Below the pieces are notes generated by a model, which was not told the DNA's origin, did no database searches, and saw only the letters and a program-made list of their open reading frames with translations. A program made the translations under genes and the position numbers. Source: Acidobacteriota bacterium (lineage in GTDB: Bacteria > Acidobacteriota > Terriglobia > UBA7540). Taken from it: a stretch of DNA of 7,618 nt. This document shows, piece after piece, positions 1-6,455 of this stretch (its first letter is position 1; each line of letters opens with the position of its first letter). Location of the stretch: positions 1-7,618 of the forward strand of contig JAJYNF010000005.1 in the NCBI GenBank assembly GCA_021786455.1, in the 5' to 3' direction.

Positions 1-519
1 GGCCAACTGCTGAGTTTCCGCAAGCTCCTTGAACGGCGCGCCGTAACGTTTGCGCGCTTCCGCATCAAAGGCGCCCAAGGCGTCAAAAAGTTTTTGCCGG
101 GCGGGCGCGGGAACAGAAACCGTTCCCTGGGGCACGCTGTTGCCGGTAGCAAATTGCTGGGGCGCGTCTGCCGGAAGAACACTCAAAAGCAAGTCAATAA
201 AACGGTTGATTTGCGCTTTCTTCGATCCCGGAGCAATAATCTCACCTAATACAATCAACGTCTCGTTTTGGTGGTTATCGAGGAAGGATGGACGCCAACT
301 GGCGGCAGACTTTTCCATGGCCGCTTGAGAAGCGCGCGTCACCATGCCGATCGCCGCCCCCTTTGCCGCGGATGCGTTCCGTGCCGACCCGGGCAGCGCC
401 AACCCCGCTCCCGCGCCGGCCAGTAATGTGCTCATCATCCCTCGCCGCGTCATTCTCCTCCGCGGCTGCCGCTCCTTCCCAGAACGATTTTGCTTCTCCG
501 AGTCTCGCGTCTCGCCCAT
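1..519 (-). CDS. Gluconate 2-dehydrogenase subunit 3-like Tat-exported protein (C-terminus cut by window edge)
   Basis: The gene reads from an ATG at 519-517 to the window edge, giving 173 residues without a stop, so the C-terminus is missing. A GGAGG (532-528) lies 8 nt before the ATG and supports this start; a second ATG at residue 23 also has a GGAGGAG just before it and would give a classical short signal peptide. Residues 24-29 (TRRGMM) plus the following Leu/Ala/Gly stretch (about 31-43) look like a twin-arginine signal, so export to the periplasm is likely. From about residue 80 the pattern FLDNHQNETLIVLGEIIAPGS then INRFIDLLLS matches the Gluconate_2-dh3 family: an acidic helix, an 'iiPgs' turn and an 'fID' helix. 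Family members (about 200-240 residues) usually accompany a GMC-type FAD oxidoreductase and cytochrome c in membrane sugar or polyol oxidation. The partner would lie beyond the left edge and is not visible. The substrate is unknown. Confidence 0.82.
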   Translation of the reverse strand, partial: MGETRDSEKQNRSGKERQPRRRMTRRGMMSTLLAGAGAGLALPGSARNASAAKGAAIGMVTRASQAAMEKSAASWRPSFLDNHQNETLIVLGEIIAPGSKKAQINRFIDLLLSVLPADAPQQFATGNSVPQGTVSVPAPARQKLFDALGAFDAEARKRYGAPFKELAETQQLA

Positions 520-623
520 TGGAAAATCCTCCGGACGTGAGATTACCAAATTCCTACCCCTTCTTTCCACCTGTATCCCGCCTGACGCCACAGTGTCGCT
601 CACTGAGCCTAGCGTGCGGAACC

Positions 624-652
624 TTAATATACGAAAACCCGCTGGCGTGCAA
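624..652 (-). promoter_or_regulatory. Candidate promoter of the leftward exported-protein gene
   Basis: On the minus strand TTGCAC (652-647) is followed after 17 nt by TATTAA (629-624), or after 15 nt by TATATT (631-626). This is one of few AT-rich spots in the intergenic region and would give a 5' leader of about 100 nt. The match to sigma-70 boxes is poor to moderate (3/6 and 4/6), so this is a weak candidate. Confidence 0.27.
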
Positions 653-664
653 ATGTGCGCGCCT

Positions 665-695
665 CTGCAAAGCGGGGTGGGTTTCGTGTTAGACT
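665..695 (+). promoter_or_regulatory. Candidate promoter for tRNA-Lys
   Basis: An extended -10 element TGtTAGACT (687-695) lies about 145 nt before the mature tRNA end, with only a poor -35 (CTGCAA, 665-670, 19-nt spacer). No better promoter lies between here and the tRNA, so a 5' leader trimmed by RNase P is assumed. Weak evidence. Confidence 0.25.
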
Positions 696-838
696 CTTTG
701 AGGCAGACTTGCCGCGGCCTTGCTCAGCGCAGGCGAAAATTCCGGCCTGGACAATCCGCTGGAACGCTTCAACGCCGCGGCCGAACTGCCACGATTTGTG
801 CCGCGGTTTGAGGGGGGCGGCGTCCGTAAGTTATTGAT

Positions 839-914
839 GGGCCGTTAGCTCAATTGGTAGAGCAACTGACTCTTAATCAGTAGGTTGGGGGTTCGATTCC
901 CTCACGGCTCACCA
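839..914 (+). tRNA. tRNA-Lys (anticodon CUU)
   Basis: A 76-nt cloverleaf can be drawn in full: acceptor stem GGGCCGT (839-845) with ACGGCTC (904-910, one G-U pair), D arm GCTC (848-851)/GAGC (860-863), anticodon stem ACTGA (865-869)/TCAGT (877-881) with loop CTCTTAA, and a T arm with loop TTCGATT closed by GGGGG/CCCTC. The anticodon at 872-874 is CTT, reading AAG lysine codons. Discriminator base A911 is followed by an encoded CCA (912-914). The tRNA appears intact and functional. An insertion-sequence remnant starts about 50 nt downstream. Confidence 0.97.
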
Positions 915-962
915 TCCAACTTCTTTGGAATCAACCTCTCCATTCCTGTAACCTTCCTTCGG

Positions 963-1149
963 CTGGGGTTGTCGCTGGCGCTCTCATGTTGCCTGGTCTC
1001 GACCAACGTCATCGAGAGCCCGCACCGTGGCGTGCGGTTGCGCACACGGCACGTCTGCCGCTGGCGCGATGGCAGGATGGTGCTGCGCTGGGCCCGCCGC
1101 CGTGCTGCTCATGACGGAGAAGAATTTTCGCAGGCTGATGGGCTATCGA
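963..1149 (+). pseudogene. Decayed C-terminal fragment of an IS transposase (IS256/mutator-like)
   Basis: Two adjacent reading frames together give a transposase-like tail. From about 963 to 1091 the frame reads CLVSTNVIESPHRGVRLRTR followed by RWRDGRMVLRW; after a frame change near 1091-1096 the next frame reads AAVLLMTEKNFRRLMGYR, ending near 1149. The order 'TN-IES...RTR...RW...EK-FRR--GY' resembles the C-terminal region of IS256-type or related transposases as I remember them. No N-terminal two-thirds, start codon or terminal inverted repeats are visible, and the usual tail after 'GYR' is absent, so this is a non-functional scrap. Its place directly after a tRNA gene fits a disturbed insertion site. 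The family name is less certain than the conclusion that it is a degraded coding fragment. Confidence 0.6.
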
Positions 1150-1315
1150 ACCGCCGCTCACCTCCAACGATCTCCGGGATACCTTTGTTTGGTACGGCGA
1201 AGGTACAGAAGAAGTCCGCTGTGACGACGACACAGGGAAAGGCACAAGCTAAGAAGACCCAGAGCAGTAGCCTTCACGAAAAATCCAAATTTAGACACTA
1301 CCCGCCTGCGCCATC

Positions 1316-1324
1316 TGATATAAT
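1316..1324 (+). promoter_or_regulatory. Extended -10 promoter of the PFK-aldolase operon
   Basis: The sequence TGATATAAT is a perfect extended -10 element (TG-N-TATAAT). No good -35 box lies 16-18 nt upstream (a loose TTAGAC is at 1291-1296, 22 nt away), which is typical of extended -10 promoters. Transcription from about 1331 would give a leader of roughly 114 nt before the start codon at 1445. This leader contains a CGAAGC (1377-1382)/GCTTCG (1397-1402) inverted repeat. Confidence 0.55.
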
Positions 1325-1444
1325 CCGCGACGAGCTGCCAAATCGGGCTTGCGGCGCGGGGAGGACGCGGAAGATCCGAAGCGCAGTGAGGGAGAAGCTT
1401 CGCAGCGGGGAAACCGGCATCGCATCAGCGGAGAATGAGGGTCT

Positions 1445-2671
1445 ATGTCGCCAACCGGAAATGTGGTCATTGCGCAAGGCGGCGGTCCCACGGCGGTGAT
1501 CAATGCGAGCCTGTACGGCATCGTGCAAGAGGCGGCTCGGAAGTTTGCGTCCACCAGCAACCTTTGGGGGGCCCGCAACGGCATCCTGGGAGTGCAACAG
1601 GACCAGTTCATAAACTTGCGCAAGCCGAGTGAAGAATCCTGGAAGCGCATTGCGGCGTCCCCGGGTGCCGCTCTTGGTTCCTGCCGTAAGATGCTCAGTG
1701 CCGAAGAGGCCAGGGAAGCCGTAAGCCTGCTGCGGAAGAAGGACGTCCGCTATTTCTTCTATATCGGCGGCAACGATTCAATGGACACCGCGCTGAAAAT
1801 GTGCCAGGCAGCCTCGGCGCTGGGCTACGAAATGCACTGTGCCGGCATTCCCAAAACCATTGACAACGATCTTCCCTACACCGACCATTGCCCCGGCTTC
1901 GGGTCCGCCGCTCGCTATATTGCCCAGGCCACGCTGGACCTGGGAATGGATATCCGCAGCCTGCCTACTCCAGTCTCCATCCTGGAGGTCATGGGGCGCG
2001 ATGCGGGGTGGCTGACGGCCGCCACACTCCTGGCCAGAAGGAATCCCGACGACGCTCCGCACTTAATCTATACTCCGGAAATGCCCCTGAACCGGCAGAA
2101 ATTCCTAAATGATGTGCAGAACGCTTACGACTGCCGGGGCTGGGTGGTGGTGGCCGCCTCCGAAGGAGTGCGGAACGAGGCAGGAGAAAGCTGGAGCGCC
2201 CGGCGCAGTGATAACCTCACCGACGGATTCGGGCACCCGCTCTCCGGCGACGTTGCCGCAACACTCGCGAGCCTGGTGACTTCGGAATTGGGCCTCCGCG
2301 CCCGCAGCGAAAAGCCAGGGCTGCTGGGCCGGGCGGCGGGTTGGCTGGTTTCTTTTACTGACCGGCGCGAGGCAGAAGAAGTCGGAGCTTTCGGCTTTTC
2401 CTGGGCCTTGAAAGGCCATACCGGCTTCATAGCTTCTCTGGAGCGCCAACCGGGCGCCGCTTATAAGATTGGTTACCACGCGGTTCCCCTGGAATCAGTC
2501 GCCAACAAAACCCGCCAATTGCCGCGGGATTACATTACTGACAGCGGCAATGATATACGCGAAGAATACCGCGCCTACGCCGAACCTTTGGTCGGCGGGC
2601 CTCTGGCGGGGTACGCTTCGCTTGACGGCGCGCAGCCTGAGCACGCAAATTTCCCAAAAGGAGGACAATGA
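1445..2671 (+). CDS. pfp: Pyrophosphate-type 6-phosphofructokinase (PfkA superfamily)
   Basis: This 408-residue cytoplasmic enzyme should interconvert fructose 6-phosphate and fructose 1,6-bisphosphate. Family motifs appear in order: QGGGPTAVIN (11-20, phosphoryl-donor loop), GGNDS (108-112), PKTIDND (136-142, catalytic base Asp140), MGRDAGW (183-189, substrate loop) and ASEG (238-241). Two positions argue for pyrophosphate rather than ATP: Asp111 replaces the Gly of GGDGS in ATP enzymes, and Lys137 replaces the Gly of PGTIDND. Asn110 stands where most members have Asp; GGND variants occur in a known subgroup of this family, so I do not take it as inactivation. Length fits bacterial PPi-dependent enzymes. 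The ATG at 1445 is preceded by GGAGAA at 1430-1435. The gene is followed at once by the aldolase, whose ribosome binding site lies inside its last codons. PPi use makes the step reversible, allowing glycolytic and gluconeogenic flux. Donor specificity is inferred from motifs. Confidence 0.93.
   Translation: MSPTGNVVIAQGGGPTAVINASLYGIVQEAARKFASTSNLWGARNGILGVQQDQFINLRKPSEESWKRIAASPGAALGSCRKMLSAEEAREAVSLLRKKDVRYFFYIGGNDSMDTALKMCQAASALGYEMHCAGIPKTIDNDLPYTDHCPGFGSAARYIAQATLDLGMDIRSLPTPVSILEVMGRDAGWLTAATLLARRNPDDAPHLIYTPEMPLNRQKFLNDVQNAYDCRGWVVVAASEGVRNEAGESWSARRSDNLTDGFGHPLSGDVAATLASLVTSELGLRARSEKPGLLGRAAGWLVSFTDRREAEEVGAFGFSWALKGHTGFIASLERQPGAAYKIGYHAVPLESVANKTRQLPRDYITDSGNDIREEYRAYAEPLVGGPLAGYASLDGAQPEHANFPKGGQ
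2657..2664 (+). promoter_or_regulatory. Ribosome binding site fixing the aldolase start
   Basis: AAAGGAGG lies inside the last codons of the phosphofructokinase gene, 8 nt before the ATG at 2673. It selects this start over an in-frame ATG at 2469, which would overlap the upstream gene by 203 nt and lacks a comparable site. Ribosomes ending at the TGA (2669-2671) would stop 1 nt before the ATG, so translational coupling is expected. Confidence 0.85.
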
Positions 2672-2672
2672 A

Positions 2673-3722
2673 ATGGCCAGCACCGCCTGCCGCGAAGAAA
2701 GGCCGGGATTCCGGGCAGAAGAGTACTTTCCCAGGAGACTTTTTGAGGCCATCACGGATGTTCGCGTCGATAAGCCGGAATCCATCCTGGAGGAAGCACA
2801 AAACCGCCGCCGCCGGCCCCGCCTGACCCTGGACGGCAAGCTGGTCATCCTGGCCACCGACCACCCGGGACGCCGCGTTACCGGCCTGGGCCCTGATGAC
2901 CCGCTGGGCATGGGCAATCGTCACAGCTACCTGGCCAGAGGCTTGCGAGTGCTGACCACCCCCGGATGCGACGGGATCATGGGAACTACGGACTTCATGG
3001 AAGATCTCCTGATCGTCAATGCCTTGGTCCGGCAAGCCGGCGGCGCCTCCTTGCTCGACGATAAAGTGTTGATCGGCTGCATGAATCGCGGAGGACATGC
3101 GGGCACCGAAGGGGAGATTGATGACCGCTTCACCTGCTTCACCGCCCGGCAACTGAAGAACCTGAACTTCGACGGCGGCAAGTTGATGTACCGGCTTGAC
3201 CCCGAGGATGAACGCTCCATCAAGGCGATCAGCGACTGCGCGCAGGCCGTCACGGAGCTTTACCGCGAGAACTTGTACGCCTTCCTGGAGCCCATGAGCG
3301 TGCGCAGGAAGAAGGATGGCGGCTATGAAACGGTCAAGACCGTGGAAGAGTTGCAACGCGATGCGGGCGCTGCGGCCGCTTTGGGCGAGTCATCCGCCCG
3401 CATGTTCCTCAAGCTCTCCTATGCCGAGGGTTACGAGCGGGTTGCGCGAGCGACTACCCTTCCGATCCTGATGCTCGGGGGTCCTCCCCGCGAAGATCCC
3501 TCCTCGACGCTCCGGGATTTCTCCGCCGGGATGAGAGCTGCGAGCAATGTGCGCGGCGTGATGGTCGGTCGGAATGTGGCTTTCGCTCCGCAGGAAGATC
3601 CGCGAGCCATGGCCGCCGCGGTCTGCGGAATCGTTCATGAGGGTTTGACGGCGGAGGAGTCTTTCGAGCGCCTCGCGTCAGAACGACGCAAGGAAATGGA
3701 CCTCTTCGCGCAATGGCATTGA
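2673..3722 (+). CDS. Class I DeoC/FbaB-like aldolase (Cgl0159-type)
   Basis: This 349-residue protein reads as a TIM-barrel class I (Schiff-base) aldolase. Visible elements: KLVILATDHPGR (56-67), an early strand like the 'D-H' strand of DhnA/FbaB aldolases; MGTTDFMEDLL (103-113); LEP (205-207); FLKLSYAEGYERV (245-257), where Lys247 sits where the Schiff-base lysine is expected; and the phosphate-binding end LMLGGPPRED (266-275) with VMVGRNVAFA (296-305). The C-terminal GGP and GRN motifs suggest a phosphorylated substrate. The closest type I recognise is the Cgl0159-like group, often annotated only as aldolase or deoxyribose-phosphate aldolase. Coupling to a PPi-phosphofructokinase suggests fructose-1,6-bisphosphate cleavage or synthesis, but a different ketose phosphate is possible, because a sugar-isomerase-like remnant follows. 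The residues before about 50 are charged, poorly conserved in appearance and may form an N-terminal extension. Fold assignment is confident; substrate is not. Confidence 0.83.
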   Translation: MASTACREERPGFRAEEYFPRRLFEAITDVRVDKPESILEEAQNRRRRPRLTLDGKLVILATDHPGRRVTGLGPDDPLGMGNRHSYLARGLRVLTTPGCDGIMGTTDFMEDLLIVNALVRQAGGASLLDDKVLIGCMNRGGHAGTEGEIDDRFTCFTARQLKNLNFDGGKLMYRLDPEDERSIKAISDCAQAVTELYRENLYAFLEPMSVRRKKDGGYETVKTVEELQRDAGAAAALGESSARMFLKLSYAEGYERVARATTLPILMLGGPPREDPSSTLRDFSAGMRAASNVRGVMVGRNVAFAPQEDPRAMAAAVCGIVHEGLTAEESFERLASERRKEMDLFAQWH

Positions 3723-3770
3723 AGGAAGGTTCTGAGACGCCGCGGCACACGAACTATTGGTTTCGGCTTC

Positions 3771-3984
3771 GCTGTGCAGTGTGTGCGGCAGATGGGGCAT
3801 CCTTTCCAAATCCTGTATAGCGATCCCGCGGCGGCGGAAACCGGGACGCAGCTGCGCGAAGCAGTGCATATGGTTTGAAGAACTCTGTAACCAGGGCATG
3901 CCGCACCACGTCGCGGCGTTTGAAGGGCATTGGGCCGGGCTACTGCGCCGGCTGGCCCGCATTCTGCGGATCCACTTTGTCTGA
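3771..3984 (+). pseudogene. Frameshifted C-terminal tail resembling L-fucose/L-arabinose isomerase-like proteins
   Basis: Two frames join into a coherent protein tail. The first reads CVRQMGHPFQILYSDP, then QLREAVH (to 3869), and meets a TGA at 3876-3878. The second continues from TGG at 3871 as WFEELCNQGMPHHVAAFEGH, then LLRRLARILRIHFV, with a natural stop at 3982-3984. The seam sequence CATATGGTTT is explained by loss of two bases from an ancestral CATATGTGGTTT (His-Met-Trp-Phe). The ending 'HHVA...GH...L..LA..LRI..V' resembles the C-terminus of the FucI fold family, including E. coli L-fucose isomerase as I recall it. The bulk of the gene is missing: only 49 nt separate the aldolase stop from the assigned start, whose true position is uncertain. 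It lies between a sugar-phosphate aldolase and a glycosidase, which suits a lost sugar-isomerase step. Family assignment is by pattern only. Confidence 0.5.
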
Positions 3985-4014
3985 ATCGGCGATTCGAGCC
4001 GGTGCGGGTTTTTT
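3985..4014 (+). terminator. Possible intrinsic terminator after the isomerase remnant
   Basis: ATCGGC (3985-3990) can pair with GCCGGT (3998-4003, one G-T pair) around a 7-nt loop, followed after five bases by a run of six T (4009-4014). The stem is short and the gap to the T run is somewhat long, so this is a moderate candidate. It would separate the PFK-aldolase unit from the glycosidase gene. Confidence 0.4.
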
Positions 4015-4068
4015 GCTTACTTTCGCGCCTTAATGACCAGACGCGCATTCTTCGAACGGAGGTTGTGA

Positions 4069-5235
4069 ATGACTTTTCAGAAGAAAGAACTTATCAGGAC
4101 GGCTTTCGGACTCCTGCTCTTTTTCGGACTAGCCTGCGCCCGAATGCCGGCCCAGCAGAATCATCTGGCCTTGACTCCTCCCATGGGATGGAATGGCTAC
4201 TTCCCCACCAACAAGGTGGGCGACGATCTGATCCGGCAGCAAGCAGCGGCTATGGTGAAGACGGGAATGAAAGCGGCGGGCTATCAGTACATCATCGTAG
4301 ACGACACCTGGGAAGGCGGCCGAGACTCGCTTGGTTATTTGCACCCGAACGGCCACTTCCCCGATATGAAGGCCCTCGTGAGCTACGTGCACAGCCTGGG
4401 ATTGAAGTTTGGCATCTATTCTTCGCCTGGCCGCAAGACCTGCGCGGGGTTCGAAGGCAGCTTCGGCCACGAGCAGCAAGATGCGGCGACCTTCGCCCGA
4501 TGGGGCGTCGATTACCTGAAATATGACTGGTGCAGCGGGTCCGGAGGTGAGATCCGCGCCTACCGCCGCATGGATGAGGCTCTTAGGAAGACCGGCCGGC
4601 CGATTGTTTTCGCCTTGTGCCAGTACGGCTGGGGAAGGGTTTGGACCTGGGGACCTTCAGTGGGGGGCAACACCTGGCGGACTACGAGCGATATTGCCTT
4701 GCATGGCATCTCATACAGCGATATTGCGAAAATCGGCTTCGAACAGAACGGTCTGGAGCGCTTTGCCGGCCCAGGGCATTGGAATGATCCCGACGGTTTG
4801 CTGATCGGGCAGCCGGAGATCAACAACGACGAGGCCCGCACTCAGATGAGCCTGTGGTCCATGCTCGCGGCTCCCCTTATCGCCAGCAATGACCTTGCGG
4901 ATATGAGCCCCGCGACGCTGGCGATCCTCACCAATCCCGAAGTGATTGCCGTCGATCAGGACCCGGCGGGCATTCAAGGACGCTGCGTCGCCGAAGAGGG
5001 CCCCCTGGAAGTCTGGATGAAGCCGCTGGCCGACGGGAGCAAGGCGGTGGGTTTGTTCAATCGCGAAACGTCGCCCATGTCGGTCACCGTTCACTTTCGG
5101 GACCTTGGCCTGCCGGACGCGGTTCGCCTGCGCGATCTGTGGGCAAGAAAAGATTTGGGGGTGTTTCACGATAGTTACACAGCGAAGGTGCCCGCGCACG
5201 GCGTGGTGATGTTGAAAGCAACCGCGGAATTTTAG
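4069..5235 (+). CDS. Secreted GH27 alpha-galactosidase-type glycoside hydrolase
   Basis: This 388-residue protein is a GH27 (clan D) retaining glycosidase, which typically releases terminal alpha-linked galactose. An N-terminal signal follows KK at 5-6, with hydrophobic core about 11-22 ending LACA; whether signal peptidase I cuts near residues 24-29 or Cys23 is lipidated is unclear, since 'GLAC' is a weak lipobox. The mature part begins with TPPMGWNGY (36-44), the GH27 barrel start. IIVDDTW (75-81) and KFGIYSSPGRKTC (113-125) are further barrel strands. KYDWC (151-155) holds the nucleophile Asp153; CQYGWG (184-189) is the substrate loop; WRTTSD (203-208) holds the acid/base Asp208; and GHWNDPDGLLIG (236-247) and VIAVDQDP (292-299) follow. 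A C-terminal beta-sandwich covers about 310-385. The length is normal for a bacterial member without extra modules. The ATG has CGGAGG at 4057-4062, 6 nt upstream. Beta-L-arabinopyranosidase or alpha-N-acetylgalactosaminidase activity also occurs in GH27 and cannot be excluded. Confidence 0.93.
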   Translation: MTFQKKELIRTAFGLLLFFGLACARMPAQQNHLALTPPMGWNGYFPTNKVGDDLIRQQAAAMVKTGMKAAGYQYIIVDDTWEGGRDSLGYLHPNGHFPDMKALVSYVHSLGLKFGIYSSPGRKTCAGFEGSFGHEQQDAATFARWGVDYLKYDWCSGSGGEIRAYRRMDEALRKTGRPIVFALCQYGWGRVWTWGPSVGGNTWRTTSDIALHGISYSDIAKIGFEQNGLERFAGPGHWNDPDGLLIGQPEINNDEARTQMSLWSMLAAPLIASNDLADMSPATLAILTNPEVIAVDQDPAGIQGRCVAEEGPLEVWMKPLADGSKAVGLFNRETSPMSVTVHFRDLGLPDAVRLRDLWARKDLGVFHDSYTAKVPAHGVVMLKATAEF

Positions 5236-5290
5236 AAACTTCCCCGGCGCCTGGCACGGTGAAAATTCTCGAATCTGAGGCAGGGCTGAT

Positions 5291-6442
5291 ATGCGTCCGG
5301 TATCTGCATGTTTATTGGCCTTGATCGCCTTGGGGGTGCGGGGCGCGAGCCAGAGCCGTCATCCTTCCCCGGCGGCAAGCTGGGAGAATGACCCGGAGAT
5401 CGTTCAACGCCTCCGGCAAGCAGAAGCATTGTGGCGCGCCCATCGCCTGGCAGAGGCTGCTGCCGCCTACAAGCGGCTGCTGGCGCGCGCTCCGAACCTG
5501 GCGGTTGCGCATCTGGGTCTCGGACTCGTTCGCCACGACCAGCGCGACTACGCAGGCTCCACGGCGGAATTCGCCCGCGCGGCGTCGCTTGATCCAACTC
5601 TTGCGCAGGCGCCCCTCGACCTGGGTGTTGACGCCTATCTATGGGGCCACGATACTCTGGCGCGCACCGCTTTAGAAAAGGCTGCCCGGTGGCCGGCGCA
5701 AGCGTTCCAAGCCAATTACCTGCTGAGTCTTGTGGAGATTCGTCAGGGCGATCTGCATGCCGCGACCCAGACCATGGAGACCACCTTGCAGCTTCGTCCA
5801 ACGTCAGGGGGCCCGGTTTACCAATCCGAAGTCGCCAACCTCAAACATTGGAGAGCCATCCTGGCCGGCATGACGACCGCCGAACACTACGTGAAGGTGG
5901 GCCGGCTGGAAGATGCGGAGCGGGAATGCGCCCAACTTCTTCGCCAGAATCCAAATCTGGCCGGCGTCCACACGGTGCTGGGTGACATTGCGCTTCATGA
6001 AAGGCAATTCAACGCAGCCTTAAATGATTATCGCGCCGAACAAAAGCTGGAACCCCAAAGCCCCCAAATCTGGTTTAAGATCGCCGACACGCTTCTGGAA
6101 TCCCGGCAATTTTCCGCGGCTCGCCAGGCGGCCCTGGCTTCTCTCCATCTGCAACCGGACTTCGGCCCGCCTTACTTCGTACTGGGCCGCGTGGCCGCAA
6201 GTGAAAGGCGAAAAAACGAAGCCATAATCGATTTCAAAGAGGCGCTCCGCCTGGGCCTCGACGACGATCTTGCCACAACCGCGCATTATCAGCTCTTTCG
6301 GTTACTCATCGCTTCCGGCAGGATGCGGGAGGCGAAGGCCCAGCAGGCAGAATATTTACGCCTGCAAAAGGCTCGCGCCCAGCGAGATCTGGCGATCGCT
6401 CGATCCGAACGGAAGCTCGAAGAGTCCGGCCTCCAGCGCTGA
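5291..6442 (+). CDS. Exported tetratricopeptide-repeat protein
   Basis: This 383-residue protein has a likely signal peptide (MRPVSACLLALIALGVRGAS, cleavage near residue 19-20) and is otherwise almost all TPR-like helical repeats. Repeats with the W/L-G-Y-A-P pattern can be placed at about 38-70 (ending ARAPNL), 71-103 (ending LDPTL), 105-137, 193-223 (ending RQNPNL), 224-256 (ending LEPQS), 257-290 (ending LQPDF), 291-324 and 327-358. A less regular insert lies at 140-192. The C-terminal 25 residues are highly charged and helical. There is no enzymatic motif; TPR proteins of this type act as protein-protein scaffolds, here in the periplasm or at the envelope. It starts 55 nt after the glycosidase on the same strand, with GAGG at 5277-5280 before the ATG, so the two genes are probably co-transcribed. 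Its partner is unknown. Confidence 0.85.
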   Translation: MRPVSACLLALIALGVRGASQSRHPSPAASWENDPEIVQRLRQAEALWRAHRLAEAAAAYKRLLARAPNLAVAHLGLGLVRHDQRDYAGSTAEFARAASLDPTLAQAPLDLGVDAYLWGHDTLARTALEKAARWPAQAFQANYLLSLVEIRQGDLHAATQTMETTLQLRPTSGGPVYQSEVANLKHWRAILAGMTTAEHYVKVGRLEDAERECAQLLRQNPNLAGVHTVLGDIALHERQFNAALNDYRAEQKLEPQSPQIWFKIADTLLESRQFSAARQAALASLHLQPDFGPPYFVLGRVAASERRKNEAIIDFKEALRLGLDDDLATTAHYQLFRLLIASGRMREAKAQQAEYLRLQKARAQRDLAIARSERKLEESGLQR

Positions 6443-6455
6443 ATGAGCCGGCGTC

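Larger units (their letters stand above)
520..838. other. Divergent intergenic region between the exported protein gene and tRNA-Lys
   Basis: This 319-nt stretch holds no gene I can defend. It contains the ribosome binding site of the leftward gene (532-528), weak leftward and rightward promoter candidates (entered separately), and a stop-free reading frame at 702-848 with coding-like codon use but no credible start; that frame ends inside the tRNA and is discussed as a finding. Confidence 0.5.

Noticed and set aside
915..929. Hairpin TCCAA/TTGGA as tRNA terminator
   Set aside because: It has only five pairs, is AT-weighted and lacks a following T run.
885..1499. 204-residue open frame on the plus strand
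   Set aside because: It starts inside the tRNA-Lys gene and overlaps the start of the phosphofructokinase gene. Only its 963-1091 part resembles a protein family, as a transposase scrap.
2469..2672. 68-residue N-terminal extension of the aldolase from an upstream ATG
   Set aside because: It would overlap the phosphofructokinase gene by 203 nt, has no family-like residues, and the ATG at 2673 has an AAAGGAGG at ideal spacing.
2535..3356. 273-residue minus-strand open frame opposite the aldolase
   Set aside because: It is antisense to a well-supported conserved gene, has no recognisable motifs, and long antisense frames are common at this GC content.
5232..5801. 189-residue minus-strand open frame opposite the TPR gene
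   Set aside because: It is rich in Arg, Pro and Ser as expected of an antisense shadow, and the opposite strand carries clear TPR repeats.
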